Shown: piece by piece, positions 17,664-28,000 of the stretch
Position numbering within the stretch: position 1 is the stretch's first letter
How the letters are laid out: every line of letters begins with the position of its first letter
Assembly: GCA_004124875.1 (NCBI GenBank)
Contig: SCKJ01000006.1
Location: 186,001 to 250,000 of the forward strand
Source: Fidelibacterota bacterium
GTDB taxonomy: Bacteria > Fidelibacterota > Marinisomatia > SCGC-AAA003-L08 > TS1B11
DNA: 64,000 nt
Reading direction: 5' to 3'
Position numbers and translations under genes: made by a program
The notes under the pieces: model-generated
Seen by the model: only the letters and a program-made list of their open reading frames with translations
Told to the model about the DNA's origin: nothing
The model's database searches: none

Positions 17664-19243
17664 TACTCCTGCTCTCCGGTCACCATGTCCTGATTTCTCC
17701 TGATCACCGCAGCACGGGCCGCGTATATCTGCGCTTGCTCGTCCCGGCCACGATCATTCAGGATGGTGGCCATGTGCTCAAGGACCGTGGCACTTTTCGG
17801 ATTGAGTTTGAGACTTCGCGCAATGTGCTTCTGTGCCCGGCGCAACTTGCCCTGCCGATATAAAATCCAACCGTATGTATCCAAAAAGGCCGACTCATTT
17901 TTTTTGATCTTCAGGGAACGCTTGGACAATTTGTAAGCATACTTGAGCTGCTTTTTGGTCGCGATAGCCCGCTCGGCCATACTGTAAGCATAGTTGTTGA
18001 GAGAGATGGCGTCATCCTGATCCCCGGACAGCAGAATTTCGTAAAGCGAATCGGACTGCTCGTACTGCCCAAGGTCAGACAGCGTGGCTGCCAGCAGCTG
18101 TTTAATGGGGACTGCCCCAGGCTCTATTTTCAGGGCAAGACGCAGCTGCTCCACTGCCTCCAGGGTCCGGCCGACAATGTAATAAAGGTTGCCCAGCATA
18201 TAGCTGACGTCCACATTGAGAGGGATTTTCATGCGACCGCTCTCAAGCGCCGCGATGGCCCCGTCATTATCATCCAGATGGCTTTTTGCAAACGCCATGG
18301 CTGTATACCCATTGAGGCTGTCGGGATAGACATCCATCATCAGCTGCGCCACACCCACGAGGGCCCCGTAGTCGGGCAGATCAGAGGCGGTCCGTGCCGT
18401 CAGCCGCAGAACCTCCCACTGGCGGTGTCCCTCCTGCACAAGGTCCAGCATGGATTCCAGCGCCCGCTGCCCCTCCCCAGCCTGGCTATAAAGCCAGGCC
18501 AACTGCATCCGGTTGCCCGGCGAAGCGAGCCCACTGCTCAACAACGCCTCATAGGTAGCAATCGCCTCCTTGCTCCTGTTTGTCCGCACGGCCACCTCCG
18601 CGAAGGTTGTCATGATACGCACGTCATCGGGTTTCGTTTGGCGCAGGCGATTGTAGACCTGGTAACTGCGCTCGTAATCCTTCAGCGAAAGGGCAATTTC
18701 ACCGGCTCGCGTCAGCACCTGTTCCTGCATGGGGTTCTTGTCATAAATCGCCAGGTACGTATCAATGGCCTCGCCGTAGCGCTTGAGCTGCAAAAGTGTG
18801 CCGGACTTGCGGAACAGGGGTTCTATGTCGCCGGGGTCGAGTTTTGCCCAGTCGTTAATGTGAATGATGGCTTGCGCCAGTTCATTTTTTCCGGCAGCCG
18901 CCTCAGCGGCAAATTTGTGCGCAAGCGGATCTTCCGGCTCGAGTTTCAGGGCTTTAAGTCCCGCGAGATAGGCCTTGCCGGGCTGCTCGATTTTCAGCAG
19001 AGCCTGGCCGAGACTGATGTAAATGGTGGCGGAAGTTGAGTCAAAGTGCAACGCCTGAGTGTAGGCTTCGACGGCCTTATGGTGATCTCCCTGCAGCATG
19101 TACAAGTCGCCATCGAGATAGTGCGACAGCGCCTCGCTCTGGTAGAGCCGGACGTCTTCCGCTGCGTTCCCCTGTTGGGCAGTAACGGACTCAGCTGTAA
19201 GCGCCACAATCAGGGAGAACCATATGAGGGGACTGAATTTCAT
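17663..19243 (-). CDS. Secreted or periplasmic TPR-repeat protein
   Basis: Protein of 526 residues with an N-terminal signal peptide (MKFSPLIWFSLIVALTAES) and then at least ten tetratricopeptide repeats, recognisable by recurrent alanine/glycine/tyrosine spacing such as AVEAYTQALHFD and AVEQLRLALKIEP. TPR arrays are protein-binding scaffolds. The ATG at 19243 is chosen because it begins the signal peptide; an upstream TTG at 19282 would add 13 polar residues. It is translationally coupled to the polyprenyl-phosphate GT, so a role in surface glycan or envelope assembly is possible but unproven. Confidence 0.85.
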   Translation of the reverse strand: MKFSPLIWFSLIVALTAESVTAQQGNAAEDVRLYQSEALSHYLDGDLYMLQGDHHKAVEAYTQALHFDSTSATIYISLGQALLKIEQPGKAYLAGLKALKLEPEDPLAHKFAAEAAAGKNELAQAIIHINDWAKLDPGDIEPLFRKSGTLLQLKRYGEAIDTYLAIYDKNPMQEQVLTRAGEIALSLKDYERSYQVYNRLRQTKPDDVRIMTTFAEVAVRTNRSKEAIATYEALLSSGLASPGNRMQLAWLYSQAGEGQRALESMLDLVQEGHRQWEVLRLTARTASDLPDYGALVGVAQLMMDVYPDSLNGYTAMAFAKSHLDDNDGAIAALESGRMKIPLNVDVSYMLGNLYYIVGRTLEAVEQLRLALKIEPGAVPIKQLLAATLSDLGQYEQSDSLYEILLSGDQDDAISLNNYAYSMAERAIATKKQLKYAYKLSKRSLKIKKNESAFLDTYGWILYRQGKLRRAQKHIARSLKLNPKSATVLEHMATILNDRGRDEQAQIYAARAAVIRRNQDMVTGEQE

Positions 19244-19319
19244 GAGCGGGAAGTTAGAGGAATGACCCTGATCATACAACAACCTGAAAGGCGGTATAGC
19301 GCGCGAACGCCTGTTGGGG

Positions 19320-20228
19320 CTAAATATTTTGTTGGCCTGAAACGTAGCCGTTCAGCCTCGCGCCGGACCGGATGATCTCATTGCGCACCGAACATTTGTC
19401 CAGTTTTGCGCCCGGCAGCACGATAGCATGGTCAATCAGGCTGCGGCTGATTTCGCACCCCTCCATAATGCTGCTGTGCCGGATCGTCGAGTCGGCCACT
19501 GCCGCGGCGGGGTGGCAGTATGAGCCACCCTGCTTCTCCAAAATATACTGATTGGTGGCCAACAGAGTTTCCAGTGTGCCACAATCGTGCCATGCCGACA
19601 CGGTCTCCGCCCTGAAGGGAGCGCCGCCATCAAGCATCATTTTCAAAGCGTCAGTCAATTGATAAGGGGCGGCATACCGCTGCTCATCCGCCATCATATC
19701 CCCGATGGCCGATTTGAGCTGTGCCTGGCTCTCAATTTTATAAATGCCAACAATGGCCTGGTTGGATTGCGGACGGTCCGGTTTTTCGGCCATGTCCAGC
19801 ACCCTTTTTCCGGCTGTCTCCACGATGCCGTACGCGGAGGGATTTTCGACCTCATAAATAGCGATAATGTTGCCGCTGCCATTGATGATAGGTTCATAGT
19901 CCACATCATAGACCGCGTCGCCCAGCACGATCAACGCCGGCTGGTCAACTTCCTCCAGCCCCAGCAGCACCGCGTGCGCGAGCCCCTTCTGCTGATACTG
20001 ATAGACGATAGATACCTCGGCCTGCGCGTAGGCCTGCATGTACTCCTCCACCTGTTTGCCCAGGTGGCCGACGATCAGGGTCAGGTCGGTAATTCCGGCA
20101 GCCATGAGCGGATCAAGCACATGGCCCAGCACCGGTTTGCCCCCTACGGGCAGGAGCGATTTCTGCCGTCCCCCGGTGTGCGGCAATAAGCGCGAGCCTT
20201 TGGCCGCAACCGGTAAAATAGCTTTCAT
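19320..20228 (-). CDS. Sugar-1-phosphate nucleotidyltransferase with C-terminal beta-helix
   Basis: NTP-transferase enzyme of 302 residues related to glucose-1-phosphate thymidylyl- or uridylyltransferases. The N-terminal signature is AAKGSRLLPHT with GRQKSLLPVGGKPVL following; the metal site is in LGDAVYD near residue 99. The last 60 residues contain hexapeptide-like repeats (AVADSTIRHSSIMEGCEIS) of a short left-handed beta-helix. The product is probably an activated hexose for the glycan locus; the exact nucleotide is not readable. Confidence 0.85.
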   Translation of the reverse strand: MKAILPVAAKGSRLLPHTGGRQKSLLPVGGKPVLGHVLDPLMAAGITDLTLIVGHLGKQVEEYMQAYAQAEVSIVYQYQQKGLAHAVLLGLEEVDQPALIVLGDAVYDVDYEPIINGSGNIIAIYEVENPSAYGIVETAGKRVLDMAEKPDRPQSNQAIVGIYKIESQAQLKSAIGDMMADEQRYAAPYQLTDALKMMLDGGAPFRAETVSAWHDCGTLETLLATNQYILEKQGGSYCHPAAAVADSTIRHSSIMEGCEISRSLIDHAIVLPGAKLDKCSVRNEIIRSGARLNGYVSGQQNI

Positions 20229-20269
20229 GAGTATCTGATCAGATTTGAAAGCGCAGGTCCGGTCCCACG

Positions 20270-20581
20270 CTATTTTTCGACCATCTTCTCCCGGTGCCGA
20301 TTGAGCTGATTCTTGATTTTCTCAACCGCCAGCACCACCGCCCTGTCCATTTTCTCATCAGAATCTCTAGCCACGAACCGGTGGCCTTTTGAGTTGGCTA
20401 CGATTTCAACCTCTTCAATCTTTTCACCATGAGTCAGGATAATGTGGTAGTCGAGAATGCCCTCCTCATAATAGCGGTTCAGCTTGCGCACCTCTTTCTC
20501 GCAGAAAGTGCGCAGGGCCTTGGGTGCCTTGAAATGCCGGGCTGTTACCTCAATAATCCGTTGCCTGACATCATTATTCAT
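20270..20581 (-). CDS. hpf: Ribosome hibernation promoting factor, short form
   Basis: Sigma-54 modulation / HPF family protein of 103 residues that binds the 30S subunit and causes ribosome dimerisation or inactivation in stationary phase. The beta-alpha-beta core has KALRTFCEKEVRKLNR and DRAVVLAVEKIKNQLNRHR. The C-terminal dimerisation domain of long HPF is absent. The ATG at 20581 has GGAGG about nine bases upstream; longer in-frame starts run into the pckA coding region and are rejected. It follows pckA on the same strand with a 25-base gap. Confidence 0.88.
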   Translation of the reverse strand: MNNDVRQRIIEVTARHFKAPKALRTFCEKEVRKLNRYYEEGILDYHIILTHGEKIEEVEIVANSKGHRFVARDSDEKMDRAVVLAVEKIKNQLNRHREKMVEK

Positions 20582-20606
20582 GTTAGGATTCCTCCAGGTT
20601 TTGATT

Positions 20607-22223
20607 TCATAATCGAGTGCGTAATTTAGGGCCGGATTGCTGAAGTTCCGCGTGGTCGTCAGCATATTTCTTAAAGTTTTTAATAAATTTATCCGCCAGT
20701 TCCCGGGCCGAATCGTCGTAAGCCACCGGGTCGGGCCACGCATCTCTCGGACGCAATATGTGGCTGTCCACGCCGGGCAATTTCACGGGCACCAGTGTGC
20801 CCATCACCGGGTCTTCTTCGAAGGACGAATTTTCAATGCTCCCATCAAGGATGGCGGAAATGATGGTGCGGGTCGCCCGGATGGAAATGCGACTGGCCCC
20901 GGAGGTGGCCTGACCCCCCGACCAGCCGGTATTCACCAGGTAGACCCTTGCGCCGGATGCTTCAATCCTGTCCCTCAGCATGCGGGCATAGGTGAGGGGC
21001 GGCAGAGGCAGGAACGGACCGCCGAAACATGGCGAAAAAGTCGCCTGAGGTTCATCCACGCCGCGCTCGGTGCCGGCCACCTTGGCCGTGTATCCGCTAA
21101 TGAAATGGTACATGGCCTGCCGCTTGTTCAACTTCGATACCGGCGGCAAAACCCCATAGGCATCGGCGCTTAAAAAGATAATCGTCTCCGGGTGCCCCGA
21201 CATGCTTTGCTTGCCGGCGGCCGCAAGCGAGTTGGCTATGTGTTCCAGCGGGTAGGATACTCTCGTATTCTCCGTCTTGGATGCATCCGCATAGTTCACC
21301 TGCCGCGTGTCCGGGTCGGCCACAACATTCTCCAACAGCGCGCCGTAACGAATGGCATTGTAAATGTCAGGCTCGGCTGTGGAATCAAGATTGATGACTT
21401 TCGCATAGCAACCACCTTCAAAGTTAAAGATGCCATCATCACTCCATCCGTGCTCGTCGTCACCGATCAGGGGCCGCTCCGGATCGGTGGAGAGGGTGGT
21501 TTTGCCGGTGCCGGAGAGGCCGAAAAAGAGGGCCGGCCGCTCCCCATTGCGGTCGACGTTGGCGGAGCAGTGCATGGTCATGACCCCCTGCATTGGTAGG
21601 AGATAGTTCATCACCGAGAATATCCCCTTTTTCATTTCACCGCCATACTCTGTGCCGCCGATAATGGCCAACCGGCGGCCGAAATGGAACAGAATGAAGG
21701 TTTCCGAATGCAGACCGTGTAGCCGCCATTGATTGTTTTTAAGGTCTGACGCGTTGATAATGGTGAAGTCGGGCCGATGGTTTTCCTGCTCCCCGGCGGA
21801 CAAATTAATGAACATGTTGCGGCAAAAGAATGCCTGCCATGCCTTTTGGGCGATGATCCGGACGTTCAGCGAATGGCGCTCATCCGCGCCTGCCCGGCCA
21901 TCGAAAATGTAGGTGGGGCGGTCCGCCGGGCCGTTGTTGTAGTGGTCCTGCACTTTCTCTAAAAGTTTGTCGAAGACATCTTCCCGCACCTTGCGATTGA
22001 CCGTACCCCACCAGATGTTATCCGTGGACGAAGGCTCGTCAACAATATAGCGGTCCAGCGGCGACCGGCCGGTATAGATGCCGGTGTCGATCATCACCGA
22101 ACCGCCGGGTCCCAGCATGCCTCCATCGCGGGCAATGGTCTCTTCAACCAGTACCTCCAAGGACGGATTACGACGAATCTCGCCGGTTGGATTCAATCCC
22201 AATTCTGTCAGACCAAACGCCAC
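20607..22223 (-). CDS. pckA: Phosphoenolpyruvate carboxykinase (ATP)
   Basis: Gluconeogenic enzyme converting oxaloacetate and ATP to PEP, CO2 and ADP. All hallmarks of the ATP-dependent class are present over 538 residues: YTGRSPLDRYIV near 50-61, the kinase-1a P-loop GLSGTGKTT at 235-243, metal-binding GDDEHGW, and TPHP-like FSPCFGGPF. The start is GTG, overlapping the xer stop as TAGTG. With glutamate dehydrogenase, CstA and peptidases elsewhere in the window it fits growth on amino acids. Confidence 0.96.
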   Translation of the reverse strand: MAFGLTELGLNPTGEIRRNPSLEVLVEETIARDGGMLGPGGSVMIDTGIYTGRSPLDRYIVDEPSSTDNIWWGTVNRKVREDVFDKLLEKVQDHYNNGPADRPTYIFDGRAGADERHSLNVRIIAQKAWQAFFCRNMFINLSAGEQENHRPDFTIINASDLKNNQWRLHGLHSETFILFHFGRRLAIIGGTEYGGEMKKGIFSVMNYLLPMQGVMTMHCSANVDRNGERPALFFGLSGTGKTTLSTDPERPLIGDDEHGWSDDGIFNFEGGCYAKVINLDSTAEPDIYNAIRYGALLENVVADPDTRQVNYADASKTENTRVSYPLEHIANSLAAAGKQSMSGHPETIIFLSADAYGVLPPVSKLNKRQAMYHFISGYTAKVAGTERGVDEPQATFSPCFGGPFLPLPPLTYARMLRDRIEASGARVYLVNTGWSGGQATSGASRISIRATRTIISAILDGSIENSSFEEDPVMGTLVPVKLPGVDSHILRPRDAWPDPVAYDDSARELADKFIKNFKKYADDHAELQQSGPKLRTRL

Positions 22224-23158
22224 TATGAGCCGCTTTTGCCGCCCCCGTGAGGATGTGCCTGCACATAGGTTTTTTTGATTTTATCAATGGAGACGTGGGT
22301 GTAAATCTGCGTGGTCGACAGGGAGGCATGGCCCAGCATATCCTGCACCGCCTTGATGTCGGCGCCGTTGTCTAGCAAGTGGGTCGCCATGGTGTGCCGC
22401 AGCAGATGGGGAGAGAGTTTTTTCGCCTCAGTCACCTGCTGCAGGTATTGCTTGATCCGTTTTTGTACCATCCGTTTGGAGATGCCTTTGCCGCCCCGTC
22501 CTAAAAATAGCGGGCTGCGATGGTCAATGTGCTCGCCACCGTTGCGTCGATCGTCAAGATAGCGGTCTATGGCCTTGGCGGCTGGTTGGCCAAACGCGAC
22601 GCGCCGCTCTTTATTGCCTTTACCCACCACCCGTAGGATGCCACGGCTTAGGATGAGGTCACCCACAGCCAGCCCGGTCAGTTCTGCCAAGCGAATGCCG
22701 GTGGCGTAAAATAGTTCCAGCATGGCTTTATCGCGCAACCCGATGGTGGTAGCCGCTGAGGGCAGATCCATCAGGCGCAGAGCCTGGTCGGGCTGCAGGA
22801 CCTCCGGGAGCGGGCGGGGGAATTTGGGCGTCATGATGTCGGCAGCCGGACTTGCGCTCATGACTTCAATCCTGATGAGGTATTTGAAAAACGACTTTAA
22901 GCTGGCCAGCTTGCGCGCCGTTGACCGGGGGCCCAAGCCCTTCTCACGCAAGTGCCCCAGATAGTGCCTGATGGCCACCCTGTCCAGCTGCGCAGGAGAG
23001 GCCAGATATTCCGGCTGGTAGCCACCTAAAAAGTCAAGCAGGTCGGTTAAATCTTTGCGGTAGGCTTTCACCGTCAGAGGTGAAAAGTTGCGCTCGCTGG
23101 AGATAGTGGCCAGGTAGTCTTCCACGTAATGGGCGAGCAGGGCTTGCTCAGGCGGCAT
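22223..23158 (-). CDS. xerD: Tyrosine recombinase XerC/XerD
   Basis: Site-specific recombinase resolving chromosome dimers at dif near the terminus. The SAM-like core-binding domain spans about residues 8-95. The catalytic domain has Arg156, Lys180, His251, Arg254, His277 and the nucleophile Tyr286 (TTQIYTHVS). At 311 residues it has normal Xer length and lies in a housekeeping run, so a phage or transposon integrase is unlikely. XerC versus XerD cannot be settled here; the symbol is a best guess. Confidence 0.88.
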   Translation of the reverse strand: MPPEQALLAHYVEDYLATISSERNFSPLTVKAYRKDLTDLLDFLGGYQPEYLASPAQLDRVAIRHYLGHLREKGLGPRSTARKLASLKSFFKYLIRIEVMSASPAADIMTPKFPRPLPEVLQPDQALRLMDLPSAATTIGLRDKAMLELFYATGIRLAELTGLAVGDLILSRGILRVVGKGNKERRVAFGQPAAKAIDRYLDDRRNGGEHIDHRSPLFLGRGGKGISKRMVQKRIKQYLQQVTEAKKLSPHLLRHTMATHLLDNGADIKAVQDMLGHASLSTTQIYTHVSIDKIKKTYVQAHPHGGGKSGS

Positions 23159-24116
23159 CAGATCGCTTTCTGAGCCGCTCTACAGCCGCCTGCATGTCCC
23201 CCGGCAGAGGCGCGGCAAAGCTGACTGTCTTCCCGGTGCCCGGATGGGTAAACTCGAGCGCGGCAGCGTGCAGCGCCTGGCGCAAAATATCTTGACGCAG
23301 CTCCCGGTTGAGGTCCCGGGCCGCAGGTGTCACCGAGACTTCCAGCCGTACCCCGCCGTACAGGTGATCTCCAAAAACAGGGTGACCCAAATGCGCCAGA
23401 TGAACCCTGATCTGATGGCTCCTGCCCGTGCGCGGCCTGATCTGCAACAGCGTGAAGTAAGCGTATGCCTCCAGCACGCTATACTCCGTCACCGCCGGCC
23501 GGCCGGATGGCGCAACGGTGAACGCCAGGCGGTTGCGCTGATCCCGCCCAATGGGTTCATCAATGGTCCCCGGACCGTCCACCCGGTCCCACACGATGGC
23601 CTGATAGGTTTTGGTGACCGTGCGCTCCTCAAACTGCCTGGCCAGGTGGGTGTGCGCCGCGTCCGATTTTGCCACCACTATGAGACCCGATGTATCCTTG
23701 TCGAGGCGGTGGACGATGCCGGGGCGCAGGGGTCCCCCGGTAGGGGAAAGGTTGGCGAAGTGGGCGGCCAGGCCGTTGGCCAAGGTCCCCGAGGCCACTC
23801 CCGCGCCGGGATGCGTCACCAGTCCCGCCGGCTTATTGATAACGGCAATGGTGTCATCATCATGGAGAATATCGAGGTCCATCGGCTCGGGGGTCAGGCT
23901 GCCGGGCGGCTGGCCATCGGGTATATCAACGATAATCTCCTCGCCGCCCAGGAGCTCCAACCTCGACTTCAGGTGTGCATTGCCGTCCACCTGCACCTTG
24001 CCCGCACGAATCAGCGCCTGGATGCGCGTACGGCTGACATCATCAAGCTGGGCGGCCAGATAGCGGTCAAGCCGCGGCCATGGGTCACTGACAATCATGC
24101 GAGCCACAGTGCCCAT
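23148..24116 (-). CDS. rluD: 23S rRNA pseudouridine synthase, RluD type
   Basis: Modifies uridines in 23S rRNA helix 69. It has an N-terminal S4 RNA-binding domain (about residues 8-60, RLDRYLAAQLDDVSRTRIQ) and a catalytic domain with the HRLDKDTSGL motif near residue 135, whose Asp is the nucleophile. The GRSHQIRVHLAHLGHP element near 225 is characteristic of RluA/RluD. The start at ATG 24116 is one base after the lspA stop; the ORF extends upstream within lspA but without homology. The end overlaps xer by 11 bases. Confidence 0.92.
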   Translation of the reverse strand: MGTVARMIVSDPWPRLDRYLAAQLDDVSRTRIQALIRAGKVQVDGNAHLKSRLELLGGEEIIVDIPDGQPPGSLTPEPMDLDILHDDDTIAVINKPAGLVTHPGAGVASGTLANGLAAHFANLSPTGGPLRPGIVHRLDKDTSGLIVVAKSDAAHTHLARQFEERTVTKTYQAIVWDRVDGPGTIDEPIGRDQRNRLAFTVAPSGRPAVTEYSVLEAYAYFTLLQIRPRTGRSHQIRVHLAHLGHPVFGDHLYGGVRLEVSVTPAARDLNRELRQDILRQALHAAALEFTHPGTGKTVSFAAPLPGDMQAAVERLRKRSDAA

Positions 24117-24117
24117 G

Positions 24118-24621
24118 CTATGCTTCTTGTGAGAGTTCGGGGGCTGGGGAACTATCGGCGGCGGCCTTTGTGGAGCGCGTCTCCAGGAACTCAAACAGCA
24201 GGTAGAGGCCCACGCCCACGGTGACGGCCATGTCGGCAATATTGAAGATGTAGAACCGGTACGGGCCGATGCCGAAATCGAAAAAATCGGCCACTTGGCT
24301 CCACAGGATGCGGTCGATGGCGTTGCCTATGGCGCCCCCCAGCACGATGGCCAGGGCCAAGCGGAGTCTGAAGGCGCTAAACCGCTCCCGGTAGAGGAAA
24401 TAGAGAATCAGGGCCGTGGCGCCCAGGGATAAAAAGGTGAACAGAGGCAATGCAGTTCCCACCCCAATCCCGAAGACGATACCGCTATTTTCCACGTAGG
24501 TCAGGCGGAAGAATGTGCCCAGCACGGAAACCGACTCGTAGAGGGCAAAATTCTGCCGGACGAAATATTTGGTCAGCTGGTCGAGGGCCACCACAGCCGC
24601 CGAGGCGGATAGCACCCACAC
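24118..24621 (-). CDS. lspA: Lipoprotein signal peptidase (signal peptidase II)
   Basis: Membrane aspartyl protease that cleaves prolipoproteins after lipid attachment. Four hydrophobic helices, and the two conserved blocks GGAIGNAIDR and FNIADMAVTVG, which each supply a catalytic Asp. The length of 167 residues is typical. Its substrates would include the many small lipoproteins in this window. It lies in the common order dksA-like, lspA, rluD, and its TAG stop shows that amber is a normal terminator here. Confidence 0.95.
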   Translation of the reverse strand: MWVLSASAAVVALDQLTKYFVRQNFALYESVSVLGTFFRLTYVENSGIVFGIGVGTALPLFTFLSLGATALILYFLYRERFSAFRLRLALAIVLGGAIGNAIDRILWSQVADFFDFGIGPYRFYIFNIADMAVTVGVGLYLLFEFLETRSTKAAADSSPAPELSQEA

Positions 24622-24623
24622 GG

Positions 24624-25034
24624 TTACTGATCCACCGGCTTGGGAATATTGGTCTTGCAGGAAAAACAGCTCGATGTGTGGGGCACTTCCTCCAGCCGTT
24701 CCTTGTCAATGAAGTCGCCACAGGTCTGGCAGATGCCAAAGGAGCCGTCTTCTATCATCTCCATGGCCCGCTCGAGGTAGCGCAGGTAATTATTTTCTCT
24801 CGCCAGCCAGTAGTAGGCCTTTTCGCGTTCACCCTGATCCGTCCCTGCATCGGCCATATGGGATGAGTAGGTGGCGTCCTCCGAGGAGGTGCTCTCGTCG
24901 GCAATCCGGGTATTCTGGCGTAGTTCGCCCATTTCATCCAGCAGAGCAATCCGCTTGATGTTGAGGCGCTTTCTGAAGTGCGCCAGGTCTCTTTTCGGCC
25001 AGCGATTTATTTTGGTTGCCACTGTGTATGTCAT
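24624..25034 (-). CDS. DksA/TraR-family zinc-finger protein
   Basis: Coiled-coil plus zinc finger protein of 136 residues related to DksA, which binds the secondary channel of RNA polymerase. A helical N-terminal half (about 15-95) precedes the C4 finger with Cys102, Cys105, Cys123 and Cys126 (CQTCGDFIDKERLEEVP). The acidic tip of classical DksA (DxxDxA) is not clearly preserved: the loop region reads SEDATYSSHMADAGTD. The exact transcriptional role is uncertain. It sits between ileS and lspA. Confidence 0.88.
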   Translation of the reverse strand: MTYTVATKINRWPKRDLAHFRKRLNIKRIALLDEMGELRQNTRIADESTSSEDATYSSHMADAGTDQGEREKAYYWLARENNYLRYLERAMEMIEDGSFGICQTCGDFIDKERLEEVPHTSSCFSCKTNIPKPVDQ

Positions 25035-25038
25035 TCCA

Positions 25039-28000
25039 TCATGCCAGGGCGATGTGTATCTGCACTTCTACCCCGTTTAAACTTACAACTTTTTCGTGAG
25101 CGGGGTGTTCCAGACTGTTCGTAAGCTCGATCCCCAGCACTTCAGCGAGAAAATAGTCGCCATGCCGGTTTAGGGAGCGCTCCATCTCACTACCGGATGA
25201 AACTCCGACCCGAATCCGGTCCTCGACATTGAAGTCAGCCTCTTTGCGCATATTTTGCACCTGCCGGATAAGGTCGCGCACCAGACCTTCATCGCGAAGT
25301 TCGCGGGTCAGCTCGCAATGCACGGCCACGGTAATATCGCGGGAGGTGGCGGCAGACCACGGCTTGATGCCCGACTCGCGAAGCAGCAGATCGCCGGGCT
25401 GCAGCTCGTAAGCGCTGTCGCCGAGATTGACTGTCACGGTTTCCCCCTGCTTCACCCGCGCGATCAAATCCTCCCTTTCCATCGCATCAATAGCCCCGCG
25501 GACAGCGGACAGCGCCGGTCCCAGTTTGGGTCCCAGCACAGGCAAATTGGGCTGGACCTCGTAGGTCATCAGCGCGGAGCGCGGCAGGTCGGTGCGCAGG
25601 CGCTTGATGTTGAGCTCCTCCAGCAGTTGAGATTCATATCTTTCAATGGCTCCTATGAGCTCAGGGGGACCGGCCACAGCCACCTCGCTGAGGGGCTGCC
25701 TGATCTTCAGCCCGGCCTGGTTACGCGCCGCACGGCCCAGGCTCACCACCTGCACCAGATTGTCAATATCGGCCAGCAGCGCCACATCGACGCGTTCAGG
25801 CTGATAAACGGGAAATTCGCACAGATGCACGCTGGGCGGCGCGTCAGGATCGCGTTGGGCCACCAGATTCCGATAGATCGCCTCGCTGACAAAAGGGGTC
25901 ACCGGCGCCATGACTTTCACCAGGGTGACCAGCGCCTCATGGAGCGTGACATAGGCGGCCCGTTTATCCGCGTCGTTGGCGCTTTTCCAGAACCGGCGCC
26001 GGTTCCGGCGGATGTACCAGTTGGACAGCGCCTCCAGGTAGAGACCAATGGCGTTTACGGCCTTGTCGGGCTGGAAACTGTCGTAGGCGCGGCGGATGCC
26101 GTCCACCAGCTGTTCGGTTTTGGACGCGAGCCAGCGGTCAATCTCGGGCCGGTCCTCCCAGGCGACAGTCGCCGACCGGGGATCAAACTTGTCCAGGGCC
26201 GCATAAGTGACGAAAAAACTGTAGGAGTTCCACAGGGTCAGCAGCTGCTTGCGCACTTCATCGGCGTGACCGTAGCCGAAGCGCAGATTCTGCTCCGGAT
26301 TCTGGCCGGCATACATCCAGCGCATCACATCGACACCCATTTTTTCGGCCGCCTCATCAAACCAGATGGTGTTGCCATCGGACTTGTGCATATCCTTGCC
26401 ATCGGCATCCTTGACCAGCGCGTGTCCCAACACGGTCTTGTAGGGAGGAACGTTTTCCAGCACCGTGCTCATGGCCAGCAGAGAGTAAAACCAGTTGCGG
26501 AACTGCCCCGGAAACGATTCGGTGATGAAATCGGCGGGGAACCACTGCTTCCAGTAATCGCGATCGCTGCTGTACTTGAGGGTCGAGAATGGAATGATCC
26601 CGGCATCGAGCCACGGGTTGCCCACGTCCTTGATGCGCGGCACCGGCTCGCCGCAATGGTCGCAGTTGATGAGCACCCCATCAATCCATGGCCGGTGGGG
26701 CGACTGTCCATCGAAGGCGTCCCAACCCGAGGCGGCCTTCTCGCGCAACTCTTCCCGAGAACCGATAACGGTGACTTTCCGGCAATGCGAGCACTCGTAA
26801 ATGGGCAGCGCCAGGCCCCAGTACCGCTTTTTGGAGATCATCCAGTCCGACATATGGTCGAGCCAGTCGATCTCCCGCTTGAGGCCAAATTCGGGTATCC
26901 AATTAATTTGCCGCGCCACCTCCATAATTTCGTGGCGCAACGTCTCCATGCTGATGTACCATTCGTCAACCACCCGGTAAACGAGTTTGGTTTTGCACCG
27001 CCAGCAGTGGGGATACCGGTGGCGGTACTGCTCCTGCTTGAGCAGGATCCCCTGCCCCTTGAGGGATTTGGCAATATCGGCGGCAACTTCCAGCGCCGAC
27101 CGGCCCGTGAGCCAGCCAAACCCGTCGACGTAGATGCCGTCGTCATTGAGGGGCGCGATCATATCGAGGCCTAGCTCCTGCCTGAGATCAAAGTCTTCCT
27201 TGCCGCATCCGGGCGCGATGTGCACAATGCCCGATCCCTCGTCAACAGATACCTCGCGCCAGGGGATCACCTTGTGCCGCACACCGGCCGCCGCGGGCAG
27301 GTCGTCAAACGGGCCCGTATATTGCCAACCCACCATTTCCGAACCTTTGATGGTCCTGGCAATTTCAGGCTGATACTTGCGGCCGAAAGCGCGGGGCACC
27401 GCTTCGGCCACCATGTAGAGAGTACGGCCTGCATCGACAACGGCCAGATAATCGAGGTCGACGCCCACTGCAGCGGCCACGTTGGCCGGCAGAGTCCACG
27501 GCGTGGTGGTCCAGACGGTGAGATATTCATTGGGCCGGCCGGTGAGAGGCAGCAGCACGTACAGCGACTTGTCCTCAATGTCCCTGTAGCCTTCCGTCAT
27601 TTCGTGCTGGCTGATGCCGGTGCCGCAGCGGGGACACCAGGGCATGGCGTCCTTCCCTTTTACCAGCCACCCCTTTTCATGCACCTTTTTCAAAAAATCC
27701 CAGATGGCGTAATTGTTCTCATCGGACATGGTGAAATACGAGTTTTCCCAGTCCATCCAGTAGCCCAGCCGCTGGGATTGCCGGGTCTGCACGGCGGCGT
27801 ACTTCAGTACCCGCTCCTTGCACCTGTTCACAAATTTTTCCACGCCGTAGGCTTCAATATCGCGTTTGGAGGTGAAGCCGAGTTCGCGCTCCACTTCCAC
27901 TTCTACCCACAGGCCCTGGCAGTCGAAACCGTTCTGGTAGCGCAATTCGTGTCCCAGCATGGCGTGGTATCTTTGGAACAGGTCTTTTAAGGTGCGGCCC

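Noticed and set aside
22223-23158. Phage or transposon integrase
   Set aside because: Lengths, catalytic spacing and the housekeeping neighbourhood (rluD, lspA) fit the chromosomal Xer recombinase.
25255-27174. Long 639-codon plus-strand ORF
   Set aside because: Antisense shadow of ileS with no domain; typical of high-GC genes in frame-shifted reading.
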